Source: Gnetum montanum
Taxonomy: Eukaryota; Streptophyta; Gnetopsida; Gnetales; Gnetaceae
Length of the DNA stretch: 64,000 nucleotides
Direction of reading: 5' to 3'
Assembly: GCA_015680685.1 (NCBI GenBank)
Contig: MNCI01008566.1
Coordinates: forward strand, 1,098,128-1,162,127
In this document: positions 45,924-57,637 of the stretch, one piece after another
Numbering within the stretch: the stretch's first letter is position 1
How the letters are laid out: each line of letters opens with the position of its first letter
The notes under the pieces: model-generated
Told to the model about the DNA's origin: nothing
What the model saw: only the letters and a program-made list of their open reading frames with translations
The model's database searches: none
Position numbers and translations under genes: made by a program

Positions 45924-47811
45924 ATGAAGGACAAGGGTAGAGGAAAGGGAAGGAGAGATAAAGGGAAGAGGCAGGTGGATTTGGCGTTTGTGGACGAGAG
46001 TGAAGAGCTTCTCCAGTGTCTCCCCCAAACCAGGATTCCAACGTGGGATGGGGCCCTGCATAGGTAGATTTGTTTTCTCTTACTTTTCTTTGGCATTTGT
46101 GGACAACGTTACCTAAGATAGAATTTTATGGCCGCAATTTTGGGGTTGTTTCGGGTTTATCTGGGATTTGTGGCTCACTGTTCTTGATTTTCATGGCATT
46201 ATCATGAGTGCCCAAGGCATGGGTGTAGGGCATGAGTGCCCAGGAAAATTCAGGGCATGGGTGCAAGTTAGAGTTTTTGGTTGTTTTGAATTTTTGGGGC
46301 AAGTGCATAGTAAGTGCCAGGAATACCCTAGATAGTGTGAGCTTTTGGGGCTTCCTGGTAGTATGGGCTAGGTTTTCAGGCTTTTTTGGCATCTTGGGCT
46401 ACAGGGTTTTTTAGGCAATGTGACTTTTAGGCCAGGAAATGGCCAGCGTGAGTCTAGGCTACGAAAGGCCAGTGTGAGGTTTGGGCCACAAAAGGGCTAG
46501 CATGAGGTTTAGGCCATAAAAGTGCCAGTGTGAGTGTGGGTCAAGAAAGGCTGTGTTGCAAGGGAAGGGCTATTCTTCTTTCTATTTTTGTATTGGCAAC
46601 GTGACTACCAGGTCCATAGGTAGTGTCAATTTCATTTCTTTTCTTGTGCCCTGGGCAACGTGAACACAAATTTCTCTAGGCAGCGTGAGTTGCTGGTTCT
46701 CAGTATGAGCTGGACTATGTAGACCTCCCAATGTGAGTTCTGTGTGGAAGCCAATCAGCTTGAGTTGCTGAAATAGGCCCCAGTGTGAGCATGGTTGAAC
46801 AGGCCCCAGCGTGAGCGACGTTAGAGGGGAGAAAGGGAGTTTTCAGCATGACCACCAGGGTCTCGAGTAACATGAGCACAGGGTCTTCTAGGCAGCGTGA
46901 GCTGTAGGATTCCTAGGGTAAGCTGCAGGTTCCCAGCATGAGTTTGTAGGTTCCAACATGAGCTGGAATGTAGGAAACTACTGTGAGTTGACGCTAGGGT
47001 AGTTTCCAACGTAAGTTACCAAGGATGCCCAACATCAGCTAAAATGTGAAGATGTGCATTATTAGTTGGGATGCTCATTACTTGCTAATTTCATGTTTAT
47101 ACCATTTATACCTTTTAGTGTTTTACTAAGACAGATGATTTAAACCTTTCTTCAATGAGTGTTTACGTTCTGTACTTTTGTGTGGATTTATTATGAAATG
47201 AATTTCAATGTACCCCCAGTGAGTGTCATATACACTAAATAGATATTGGTGTTCTTGTCTCACGAGGTGAAGTTGTGCATTTAAAGTATTTGTTTATGTG
47301 ATTTTGACGTATTGTTAGCACTTAGATTCTTTACTTACCTAATGTTTTTGGGTGTATGCAAGGGACCTAAACCTTCTCTTCTCATAGTTAAGCTTGTTGG
47401 TGTACTTGCTTGGTTTGGCCCCTTTGGACTAGACACACCTCCCTATGACATGCGCATCGGGCCCCATATGATATGGTTCCATCCCAGTGTCAGTTCATTT
47501 TTGTCATTCATCCTACAAAATTTTAGTATGGTTATATGGTTTCACCTGAGTGATCAGTTGGCTCATGATGTTATTGAGACTGTGTTGCCCGTGTCTACAC
47601 AAAGCATGCTTTCCTTTGTTACCGACATAGATGAGGGACTTTTTAGAGTTGAGGGAGGCCTTGTTGAAGGTCCTAGATCTACTCATCCCTTGACTCATGT
47701 GTGGGAGATGCCTATGTGTAGTCATTATAACAGCAACAACACACTTTTCCTAGCCCTTCGTGTGCACACTCTATTCCAAAACCCATTTGGGATAGTATAT
47801 AGAGTGGACAG
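45924..47811 (+). pseudogene. Antisense gene of element F, exons 1 and 2
   Basis: Exon 1 45924-46063 (140 bp; MKDKGRGKGRRDKGKRQVDL, basic; donor GTAGAT). Exon 2 47363-47811 (449 bp, open throughout). It opens KPSLLIVKLVGVLAWFGPF, equivalent to B's KPILIILETMGVMCCLNEP, and continues ETVLPVSTQSMLSFVTD and HVWEMPMCSHY. It ends at donor GTATGC. Exon 2 has the same length as in B although the DNA is widely diverged, which supports a real protein-coding exon. Element G sits 17 bases into intron 2. The gene resumes at 54379; exon 3 is missing. Confidence 0.75.
46430..47020. repeat. AGCGTGAGC motif array in intron 1 of the F antisense gene
   Basis: Around twenty copies of CAGCGTGAG, CAGCATGAG, CAACGTGA and CAGTGTGAG lie in intron 1, spaced about 25-50 bases. 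The same words make up the U3 array and leader array of F (62612-63525, 61430-61660). B and C use TAGCGTAGC in these places. Confidence 0.8.
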
Positions 47812-47828
47812 GTATGCTCCTTTATGCC

Positions 47829-48690
47829 TGATGAGTGGCGAGGTACCCCTACACTTAACCATACGAATACGAGCATTACACGAGCGATTCGGTCAAACTC
47901 CATAGACTAAGTGCCTACATGCCTTATGGAACACTTAAGGTTAATCAGTCGTTATCCTCCCAAGCTCACTTGTAGTTTTCACAGTTGTATGGTTAAGTAA
48001 GCTTGAGGTATGTGATTTTTATATCTTTTATGCTTTTATCGCCTATGCTAATGAGGGAAAGGATGAAGAGACTAAGTAACTAACTTTAACTAACTAAGCC
48101 TTAATTACCCTAGCATCAATATTCATTCTCACTTGCTATTTCACACCTTGAACCAATGCAACACTGCTGGGATTACCAAATGCTATTCATTACTGGNCAT
48201 TCTCACTTGCTATTTCACACCTTGAACCAATGCAACACTACTGGGATTACCAAATGCTATTCATTACTGGGAATACCAAGCATAACGCACATGCTCGAAG
48301 TGGTTGTACTGAATGCACTTAACTATGAGAGTTGAGGGTTGAGAGAGATTAAGTCCTTAATAAAGCATTTAAACATTTCACAATAATTAAAGTCCTATTT
48401 AGCTTAGTCCATGCACTGTAAGGTTTATCCAAAAGTTTGTCTTTATTTCCATACACAAACATGTGCTCAAGTACAATATTTGCTTGAATAAAGATCCGTT
48501 CACTTTGGGACTCCTACTGTGGGCACATGGAAATTATTCTAACTCTGGAATGAAAAAATGGCAAGAGTTTGGCTATGGTCTAGATCTAGATGGAAAAACA
48601 AGGGAGAGCCACCTCTTATTTATAGAACTATTGGCAGACTACGATATCGCGTACACGATATCATAGGGAAAGATGTGATATCAAGTCTCA
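47829..48690 (-). repeat. 3' LTR of element G
   Basis: About 862 bp, inflated by about 73 bases of duplicated contig end around the N at 48197. On the minus strand it starts TGAGACTTGATATC after a GGGGGTATGA polypurine tract (48691-48700) and ends ACTCATCA. It matches 53976-54377. Confidence 0.8.
48124..48270. other. Duplicated contig ends around N at 48197 (assembly artefact)
   Basis: 73 bases at 48124-48196 recur at 48198-48270. The other G LTR has this stretch once. Confidence 0.85.
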
Positions 48691-49555
48691 TCATACCCCC
48701 ATGACTAATAAAAACTCATCCTTGAGTTCCTTAAAAAATATTGGGAAGGTCTGGGATTATTGACTCGAATGGAAATAATGGTGAATGGGATGACATGTGA
48801 ACGGATCATCATTACAAAACATGACAAAACTAGTGTTCATGACAACAAGAGTGAACACTTTGTACATTTGACATCCAACCTTATTTGGTAGCTAAGAGAG
48901 AAGAGAGAAGAGAGAAGAATTCTACTACTACCAACACCAAGATTGTGCCTTTCGTTATCCATCTGTAAGCGTGCCATCATTCTTGTTCCTTGCATAACTG
49001 CTTCAGCACCAATCCATTCTAAGTGTTCCCTCTAGATCCAATCCGTTATTTTATTATTACCATTTGCACACACAACACAGTCTTATATTAGCAAGGGTAA
49101 ATGAACCACAATGTAGTTGATATCTTGCTTTAGTGAAAGGTCCATTGGCTGAGTTGTGGTATGGCTAATACCGATCTAGAGATATAATATTGGTGACTAC
49201 TGAAGGTTTAGGGGTTAGGAGAAAATAAAACAAATTGGGTCAGGACCCCCATGACTAAGAGTGAACCTCTGGTAGTGATAGAATGGAGAAAGAAAAGGAA
49301 TAAGAAAGATGGAGAAAAAGGGATAACTGTAACGTCGATGAAATGGATGTCAAGATGGAAATGAACAAAATAAGGTTGATTGCAAAAATGTTTAAGGAAA
49401 AGAAATTAACTAATGCACCAAAGAGGAATGTCAGTGGGTCCTCCCCAAAGTAAGCTCATGCCCTTAATGCCCTGACAAACCCACATTCAAAGAGTTCGTA
49501 GGATCTGGAAATGTCATTTGGAACAAGATTTAAAGTCGTAACCACACGAATTTAG

Positions 49556-49714
49556 AGAAAAGAAAACAATGCATCCACCAAGATATGGACTACTGATACA
49601 ACTGGCAATGAGGTGATAAATGGGGAAAGAAGGANAAAAAGAAAACAATGCATCCACCAAGATATGGACTACTGATACAACTGGCAATGAGGTGATAAAT
49701 GGGGAAAGAAGGAT
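49556..49714. other. Duplicated contig ends around N at 49635 (assembly artefact)
   Basis: About 79 bases before the N are repeated after it. Confidence 0.8.
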
Positions 49715-50813
49715 GGAAATAAGAGAATGGAATGGAATCTCAAGAACAAGGTGGTGTAAATCCCCTTGTGTATTTAATGATTAATGTGACTTAGTAGATT
49801 CCATTCCANATCTAAAGTAACAAGAATGCATCCCTCAAAGAGCCACTACCATTCCGATGAAATGAAGGAGGCGAGAATAGGAAGCGAGAAGGGCCTTAGT
49901 TAGAGGAAACATGTTTATTTTAGTTCCATAACCAGTTCTTGTAGCCCAAATGGTTATTTCTTCTAAGAGGTGTGCTTTGAATTCTCACTATTTTTTTTCA
50001 ATTTTTTGTTTTTGTTTTCCCGATAATTGGGTAACATTGAAATGGTAAGAAGACTCAAAAAGAAAACATCCAAGCACCCAAGAGAATGGCCAACAAAAAT
50101 GCATCAAGTACGCTTGAAGTCACACCCTTTTTAATCCTTGAGTCCTTCCTTAGTTTGAGAAATGCCCAGTCACCAATTCATTGATAGTTCTTATTATTGG
50201 GAAGGGGACTATATAGTTCCAAGCCAAGAGAGACCATCGAGATTTATGGATGCATGGATGATGTGGACGCATTGCCTGCTATATCAAAAGAACCATACCT
50301 TTTTATCAACATCGTAACTTAAAGGTAAAAACCAAACATTAGCAACCAATATAAAACAATTGATACCATCATTAAGAGCACTTATTGGGTGAAAAACTTA
50401 ACAAAATGGATAACACACATAGATACACACACAAATAAAAAAAAAAGTATAAACGATGTTGTAAAAAAAAAACAAGAAAAGTTAAAGAAATTTGTAAAAC
50501 AAAAATGTGCAAAACAAAAACTTAAAAGAATTGAGGGACTCAATTGATTAGCAGAGGTGGCCATCTCCCCCATTACTGAATTGAAAGGGAGAGATCTGAA
50601 ATAATGAGTGCTTATTTGAATTTTTTAGAAGTGTCCAACTTCTCCCAATTGATGTTTTTAGATTAAGGGTTGGAAGCTGGCGATGCTCATACTCCAATGT
50701 ATCTATGCTTTCTTTGTGATTGCAAGTTGTTCCCCTAGTTAGTTCCATGCATATTGGTGGGTTGCTCCCTTGATTAGCTATCAACCACTAGGTGTTCTCT
50801 TATTGTGTGGTTG

Positions 50814-51729
50814 NNNNNNNNNNNNNNNNNNNNNNNNNNNNNNNNNNNNNNNNNNNNNNNNNNNNNNNNNNNNNNNNNNNNNNNNNNNNNNNNNNNNNNN
50901 NNNNNNNNNNNNNNNNNNNNNNNNNNNNNNNNNNNNNNNNNNNNNNNNNNNNNNNNNNNNNNNNNNNNNNNNNNNNNNNNNNNNNNNNNNNNNNNNNNNN
51001 NNNNNNNNNNNNNNNNNNNNNNNNNNNNNNNNNNNNNNNNNNNNNNNNNNNNNNNNNNNNNNNNNNNNNNNNNNNNNNNNNNNNNNNNNNNNNNNNNNNN
51101 NNNNNNNNNNNNNNNNNNNNNNNNNNNNNNNNNNNNNNNNNNNNNNNNNNNNNNNNNNNNNNNNNNNNNNNNNNNNNNNNNNNNNNNNNNNNNNNNNNNN
51201 NNNNNNNNNNNNNNNNNNNNNNNNNNNNNNNNNNNNNNNNNNNNNNNNNNNNNNNNNNNNNNNNNNNNNNNNNNNNNNNNNNNNNNNNNNNNNNNNNNNN
51301 NNNNNNNNNNNNNNNNNNNNNNNNNNNNNNNNNNNNNNNNNNNNNNNNNNNNNNNNNNNNNNNNNNNNNNNNNNNNNNNNNNNNNNNNNNNNNNNNNNNN
51401 NNNNNNNNNNNNNNNNNNNNNNNNNNNNNNNNNNNNNNNNNNNNNNNNNNNNNNNNNNNNNNNNNNNNNNNNNNNNNNNNNNNNNNNNNNNNNNNNNNNN
51501 NNNNNNNNNNNNNNNNNNNNNNNNNNNNNNNNNNNNNNNNNNNNNNNNNNNNNNNNNNNNNNNNNNNNNNNNNNNNNNNNNNNNNNNNNNNNNNNNNNNN
51601 NNNNNNNNNNNNNNNNNNNNNNNNNNNNNNNNNNNNNNNNNNNNNNNNNNNNNNNNNNNNNNNNNNNNNNNNNNNNNNNNNNNNNNNNNNNNNNNNNNNN
51701 NNNNNNNNNNNNNNNNNNNNNNNNNNNNN
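50814..51729. other. Run of 916 N
   Basis: Unknown sequence inside element G. Confidence 0.95.
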
Positions 51730-51847
51730 AAGGGTATTGTTGCCTAGGTGGTGGCATCCCCCAAGATTGTGGGTATTGCCATTGCTAGTGTTGCTCAATA
51801 GGTTGTGATAGAGTTCCACTTGGATAATATGTTAAGGGTTGGTGGAA

Positions 51848-53912
51848 CTACCTTGGGTTACCTTGGAGATAAGGTAACCTTCGGGTTGCTTGCCGTTTTT
51901 TAAGTCTTGGGTTGAGTGCATACACCCCAGACTCTTGCAGATGTGAGATTATTAGGCAACATCCCTTAGGATGGTCATATTGGCAGATATCACATCCACC
52001 ATCATTGTCTGTATCAGAATCCACAACCTCATTGGCAATAGTCAATTTTCCCTTACCTTTGTTATGTGAATGGTCTGAATCTCTCCTCTTTTTCTTATCA
52101 TGGTCACTACTTCGCTCCTTAGACTCCTCTATGATTTTTAAAATAGTTTTAAATCTACTGTCTAAGGAGTCCCACATTTGATCTAGCTTAGCCAACACTT
52201 TGGTTGTTAGCTTTTGAAGTAGTAAGGTTTTTCTATTCACCAACTCCTCAAGTGGTGACTCATCCTCTTCCTCACAGAATCTTACTCCCCTCTTTTGGAG
52301 GGAAGGATCGTGGTTATACTCTTCAATGGTTTCTCTTTTCCCTAGATCACCTTCTTCTTTAGCTACTTGCTCTAAAAATATATGCACCTCATGAGACCTA
52401 AGTTCAGATAATCTCCCTTGGGCATATGTCCCAAGGGTTCTCCTGGTTTCATGTCTTAGCCCATCTACGAGATGGCGTAGTTGATCCCATTGTACATAAC
52501 CATGGCCTAGGCAACGATGTAGCAGTGTAGAATATTGGCCCATGGCAGCATCCAAGGAATCATGAGTACCATGCTTCCATCCTTGAATCTACTTTCTCAA
52601 GTTGGACACTCAGGAGTACATTTGATATTTATCATTAAACAGTTCTAGCATTGTACTCCACCTCCTAATGGTTTCCGGTTCTAAGGACCAGTACCAACTT
52701 TCTACTTCTTTTATGAGTGTCCTTGGGAACAAATTTAACTTTTTTCACTCATTTTCGATATTCTTCAAGGAACATGCATCATGAAATGCCTATAAGTGAT
52801 TTTGTGGATCAGCATTGTATCCCCCCTCAAATCGTGGGATATTATTCATGTCTAGTCTCTTGATCCACTATATTTTTGGTGCCTTGTAGGTATTCTAACA
52901 ACCTCTGTAATATCTAACATACTTTGGGTGGCAAGTAGGGGTTCATCATTGTTATTTCTCTCATGGCATCTATGATACCTACGTGGTTCCCTACTTTCCC
53001 TTCTTCCATGCCTAGATTCCCTAGAATGCCCTCGTCCTTACTCTCGACTCTCTTGTTGAGGGTTCTCATCTTGCTTACCCTTATCCTCACAGTTGTACTC
53101 TTTGTGATTGCATTTGGATGTGGAAGGAGAGGGTGAATGATGCGATGAAGGGGAAGAGGAAGGAGAACCATCACCATGATGATGTTTCCTACCTTCTCTT
53201 TGGTGATCTCGATCCTGATTGTGATGACAATCAGAATGCTCGCCCTTATCTTGTGTTTGTGTTCCCTCATTGAACACTTGGTGTACATTGGCATCAGAAC
53301 CAGGGTTTTGTATCATGAAGCGAAGCTTCTGATACACCACCTCCTCACTATCATTAGGAGGGGGAACATCATTTTTTGGAGAACCTATTGAGATAGGTTC
53401 ACCACCCTTAATTTCTCTTATGACAAGCGAAGCATTGTGGGGTCCTTTGCCCTTCAACGATGTGTGCTAACTCTCCTGCTACGAGTCCTTTAGAAGTTAT
53501 GCCACTGTGTGATGGTGATCCATTATGTCGTAGTGACATGCAACGTATTCAGTGTATAGTTCTGTCATGCCTATCTGTGCAAGAGCATGAAGGAGCATGC
53601 TAGGGACTGCCTGATTTGGGGGTAACACTATGTTACCTTGCAGGTCTCTCCAACGTAGTTGTTCATCTTGGTGGAGGATAAAGGTAAAATTAGGTATATA
53701 CTCATCATGATGAGTATACACTACCTGATACTATTGAGGAATTTGTGGTTCTTGGTTATGTATGTTATGCCGTCGATTGTCTCTTGTGTGATCCCTAGGT
53801 GGTGAAGTGCTTTTATGAGAAAGAAAACATTGTTATCTTGTCGGTGTGCTAATTGACTATTATTGAATTTTCTTCTGATTAACCTTAAGGGTTTTTTTAA
53901 GCTTCCCAACAA
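51848..53912 (-). pseudogene. gag: Athila-like Gag of element G (broken)
   Basis: From 53912 downward: an N-terminal part, a charged His/Ser-rich stretch (53100-53450), then the retro-gag core near 52800-52560 (ESWYWSLEPETIRRW, FNDKYQM). A well-kept frame follows at 52555-51848, with HGYVQWDQLRHLVDGLRHE, typical of Athila/Tat gags, a coiled segment, a Lys/Asp-rich stretch, and a CDICQYDHPKGCC zinc knuckle near 51950. The last 235 codons are open; upstream stops and shifts break it. It would form the particle for this non-autonomous element. Confidence 0.8.
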
Positions 53913-53953
53913 TGTGGATGATTTTCTATGTTCTACTTAGTGCACAAACAACT

Positions 53954-53975
53954 TAGTCCCTGGCAGCGGTGCCAA
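53954..53975 (-). promoter_or_regulatory. Primer-binding site of element G
   Basis: Minus-strand TTGGCACCGCTGCCAGGGAC follows the LTR end. It resembles the TGGCGCCGTTGCCGGGGA type of Athila elements and differs from the Tat family PBS here. Confidence 0.7.
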
Positions 53976-54377
53976 TGATGAGTGGTGAGGTACCCCTACA
54001 CTCAACCATACGAATACGAGCGTTACATGCGCGATCTGGTCGAACTCCATAGACTAAGTGCCTACACACCTTATGGAACACCTATGGTTAATTAGTCGTT
54101 GTCCTCCCAAGCTTACTTGTAGTTGTCACGGTTGTATGGTTAAGTAAACTTGAGGTATGTGATTTTCATATCGTTTATGCTTTTATCACCTATGCTAATA
54201 ATGGAAAGGGTGAAGAAACTAAGTAAATAACTTTAACTAACTAAGCCTTAATTACCCTAGCTTCAGTATCCATTTCCACTTGCCATTTCACACCCTGAAC
54301 CAATGCAATGCTGCTAGGATTACCAAACGCTATTCATTACTAGGATTACCAAGCGTAACGCACGTGCTCGAAGCAAT
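53976..54377 (-). repeat. 5' LTR of element G, incomplete
   Basis: Matches the first 400 or so bases of 47829-48690 and then stops at the N at 54378. About 390-460 bases of LTR are missing. Confidence 0.8.
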
Positions 54378-54378
54378 N
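54378..54378. other. Single N hiding missing sequence
   Basis: Left of it the G LTR stops halfway; right of it exon 4 of the F antisense gene starts mid-exon. The rest of the LTR plus F intron 2, exon 3 and intron 3 should lie here. Confidence 0.7.
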
Positions 54379-57058
54379 TTACTCAGGCAGGTTTGATGGA
54401 CTTATTTACAGCTTTGACTCCTAGCATTCCAGCTACTTAGATGATCACCATTGTTGATTCTTCCAGTGATGATGCTTCCCATTTTATCACACAGGTTCGA
54501 GGAGTCAAGGTATCTTTCCAGTTGAACATTAAGTTCCTTTCTGATATTTTTGGTGTGCCCATGGATGGTGCCAAAGTGAGCATAGATAAAGCAACTAAAG
54601 AAGGACAGGTCATAAGAGAGCTTGAGGAGTGGTTAGACGTGTCTTGGGCTCCTAAGGGCTTTGCCATGTGAGATGATACTCAATCAATGGAGATGAACTT
54701 CTTGTCTCCTCTCTTTTGGGCATGGGCATTCCTAAAATCTCTTTCTCAAGGAAGAAACCTTGGGATTGAGTCCGCATGTGTGATACATGTAGTTTTAGAG
54801 ATGGGCATGCACTATAACTGGGCATAGTTTCTTGGATCTGGTTTTTGTGGAGAGATTGTTAGGTTACGTTCAAACATCCATGCCAAATCCCATTTTACAT
54901 TTGCTTTCTTCGTGGGGTACCTACGTAGGTTTTCTAAGTTCCTAGTAGTTTATGATGATAACCGCTATATTTTGAGGAATCATTCACAAATTTCCCGCCC
55001 TTGGATTTGCCATTTTTTTAGCACCACTAGATCCCAAAACCCACTAGAAGACATTGAAGAATCAGTATCAGTTATAATTGGAGGTGTGGCTAATTGTTCC
55101 CATCATTCCCATGATAGCTTGGGATTGGAACCGCCTAGGCTGCACATGTCTATTAAAAGGGATGAATGTTTGATTGGTGATACTATTGGGAAGTCTAAAG
55201 TGAAGGTGAAGAGGAAAGAATGCCAAAGGGAGCTTGCTCCAGATGTAATACTACCAAGAGCAAAGAAGGTTCAGTTTGTACTGCTAGTGGAGGGTAAGTA
55301 GTTTATTTATTGTTATATATTTATTATTATTATTTTTTGTTTGTTGCTTTTGGCCTATACGTTATATATACTATGTTATACTAACTCTAAGATTCTAGAA
55401 TTATTAGAGGAAAGTCTTGAGAGAGAGAGGGAGGCTTTGGCCCCAATGGTTGATCCTGAAGTGGTTGTCATAGGGCTAGAGGAAGAGGCGAAGGATAGAG
55501 AAGAAACGATCGAAGAACCTCCCACCTTGCAAGAAGAAGATGTGAAAAGTGTCATGGGGACAAACCTTGTGGAGGCTTTAGATGCACTTAGGCATTCAAG
55601 TGATGAAAGCCGTGTCTTCTATGGTTTCTTTGATGGATCTTTATAGCTTGGTGATCCGCCCAAGCTAAACAGTGAAGGGCTTTTTGGTATGTTCCTTTTA
55701 GCTCAATCCATATTTTGTATCCTTTAATTTTTATGTGTTGTTCTTGATTATCTTGATTATCTTTAGCATTAGAGGTAGATGCCGAGATTTCTGAGGCACA
55801 TACATCCTAGGAAATAGCATCAGGATCACAAGTTCTGATTGAGGTGACCTCCCCTACTTCCACATCAAATGACCAGCTAAGGCCATGGCTTGAGATGCTT
55901 AGAAAAATGGACTTTGTCAAGGGCATCGTTAATGATGTGGTCACTTGCCTACAAGAAGCTCATCTAGAATCAGGTATGTGTATGTTACATGTTATGCTAA
56001 GTGTCTGGATTTATTTGTGCTTCTTTACGTTCATTGTTGATTATAGATGATTCACATGTGTGGTACTTACACCTGAAAGTGCTAAGCTCTAGTGGGATCC
56101 TTCTGAGGCTACTCACATTGATGCCCTCCTTAAATACCAAGGACTATTCAGCAAGTTCCTAGGAAGTTTTAAAATGTAGTTTCTAGTTGCATTGTACAGA
56201 ATGCCAAATCACTTTGGACTTGTAGGCGTTCAGTTGAGTATCTATGGGATGAGGTCCACTCATTGAAGGAAGCACTAGCAAAGGAGAGAGAGGAGAAGAG
56301 GGATCTCCAATCCCATTATGATTTTACTGCTGCTAGGTTGTCTGGTGATAGCACTTGGTGCACATCTAAAATCACCTATGCACGTTACTGGATGGTTTTG
56401 AACAGCAAAGTGCAGGCGACATGGGATTTAGCAGAACAAAGAGCATAGATGGATTTGATGAACAAGAAGTGTCATGATTGGAAATCTTTTTCTACCAAAG
56501 TACAGAAATGGAGCCAAGACCAAAAGGACCACAAGCATTAGTATAAGAAATGGTTAAAGGAGGAGTCAGTTGAACATCGCCGAATGGAGATGTTCATTGA
56601 TGGGTTAGGCTTGTGGTCTATTTATGATAGGTTCGTTGAGTGCACCAAGGTGGAGGGATCTCCCAAGAGAACCATTACTACCGCCTCTAGGGAGGCTTTG
56701 ACAGGCATGTTCTCTCTTGAGCATCCTACTTGGACTTCAGTGGACAAGGGTAAAACCTTGGTTGGTGTTGATCTTGGACTGGATGAGGATTGGGCAAATG
56801 TGCCTGAGGAGGAGATTCTACACCGTTTGGAGGCCAACTTAGGACCTTCCTTACTTGTGAGTGTTTTATTATTTATTTTTGTATCGTTTTACCATTTTCA
56901 TTGTTAGTGTTACTGTTTTTCTTAGTTTTGTATTTATGATTTGCTTCACTACTCTTACCTATTTTTTTTTGTTTTCTGCCTTGTTATAGGGACATGTTAA
57001 TGATGGAGCTGGCCCTAGTGGAGCAAGAGTGGATGATGAAGAGGATCTTGGGGACTAG
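54379..57058 (+). pseudogene. Antisense gene of element F, exon 4 to end
   Basis: Starts inside exon 4 (AGLMDLFTALTPS, as B's VGLMNLFLAIN), then LNIKFLSDIFGVPMDGAKV and GYLRRFSKFLVVYDDNRYIL (B: HFSKFLVVHENGV). Exon 4 ends at about 55293 with donor GTAAGT. The next exon, about 55400-55687, is acidic (EEEAKDREETIEEPP) and ends GLFG before GTATGT. Short exons follow with donors GTATGT (55974) and acceptors TTTAG and TATAG. The coiled-coil exon near 56240-56450 has ALAKEREEKRDLQ and GDSTWCT. The C-terminal exon to 56856 has a GTGAGT donor. The last exon ends TAG 57058 (DDEEDLGD). Only a few stops remain, so this is the best-kept copy of this half. Confidence 0.78.
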
Positions 57059-57419
57059 CCCCCTCCATGAGCTTATTGTTAATTGGACTTTAGTTATTAA
57101 ATGTTTTGGATTTTTGGATGTTTGATGGAAATGTATGGTTGACAAGTGTAATAATATGGATCTAATTATGGCATAACATGTTGGAATTTTACTACCATGT
57201 TGATGTATCATTTTTTTTTATTTTTTTGTGTTTTCTCTTTTTATTTGTTTTCTCAAGTATTATTATCATGAACATATGCATGTAGCTAAATGTAAAATGG
57301 GGGAACAAAACATAAATCAACACTTGTAAAAGAGGAAAGTAACGAGAAGGCATAGATCGAGATTGTAACTTATATCATTTAAATGAAAATTTGACATAAC
57401 GTAGTGAACGTTTGTAAAC
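57059..57419. other. Spacer between the F antisense gene and R1
   Basis: AT-rich non-coding sequence downstream of the antisense gene stop. I see no further gene. Confidence 0.5.
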
Positions 57420-57615
57420 TTTTGATGTATTAAACCCTAGTTTAAAGCCATTTTAGGCTATGCACATCAGTTTAAAGTCATGGTGGACTGTTGCATCTGT
57501 TGTCAAAGAAAGAAGGATTACTAGTTTTGTGCCATAGTGGGCCAAAAGCAACAATAGTTTTACGAAGCTTTTAAAAGGAACTAGCCATTTCTGACCATGG
57601 CTAGTTTAACATCAT
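57420..57615. repeat. Minirepeat block R1 of element F
   Basis: Degenerate copies of CTAGTTTAAAGCCAT and TAGTTTTGTGCCAT; core GGC(C/T)TAAAACTA on the element strand. Same place as in B, C and D. Confidence 0.65.
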
Positions 57616-57637
57616 TCCAGAAATTTAGTGATTCGCT

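Larger units (their letters stand above)
42969..47828 (-). mobile_element. Tat-clade element F, segment 1 (pol and start of antisense gene)
   Basis: Minus-strand element: pol 45320 to 42969 (cut in the integrase-proximal part at the join with C), then the 5' part of the antisense gene on the plus strand. Element G interrupts it at 47829. The remainder is 54379-63612. Integrase, R3 and the 3' LTR of F are absent. Confidence 0.85.
48691..51847 (-). other. Internal region of G without recognisable genes
   Basis: After the polypurine tract there is an AGAGAAG repeat near 48893-48920, an assembly duplication at 49556-49714 around N 49635, a single N at 49809 and an N run at 50814-51729. I find no RT, protease or integrase motif in either strand of the readable part. 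Frames of over 300 codons across the N run are artefacts. Confidence 0.6.
47829..54377 (-). mobile_element. Athila-like LTR element G, gag only, inserted in F
   Basis: LTRs begin TGATGAG on the plus strand at 47829 and 53976. Minus-strand order: 5' LTR (53976 upward, incomplete), PBS, gag, a long region without recognisable pol, polypurine tract and 3' LTR (47829-48690). Gag and PBS are of the Athila type. No protease, RT or integrase is seen, so it is probably non-autonomous, though a 916-base N run hides part. Confidence 0.8.

Noticed and set aside
47312-47905. 197-codon frame as a stand-alone gene
   Set aside because: It is exon 2 of the F antisense gene plus intron and G LTR sequence; the last 30 codons are LTR.
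50770-51819. Frames of over 320 codons on both strands
   Set aside because: They span the 916-base N run; there is no sequence behind them.
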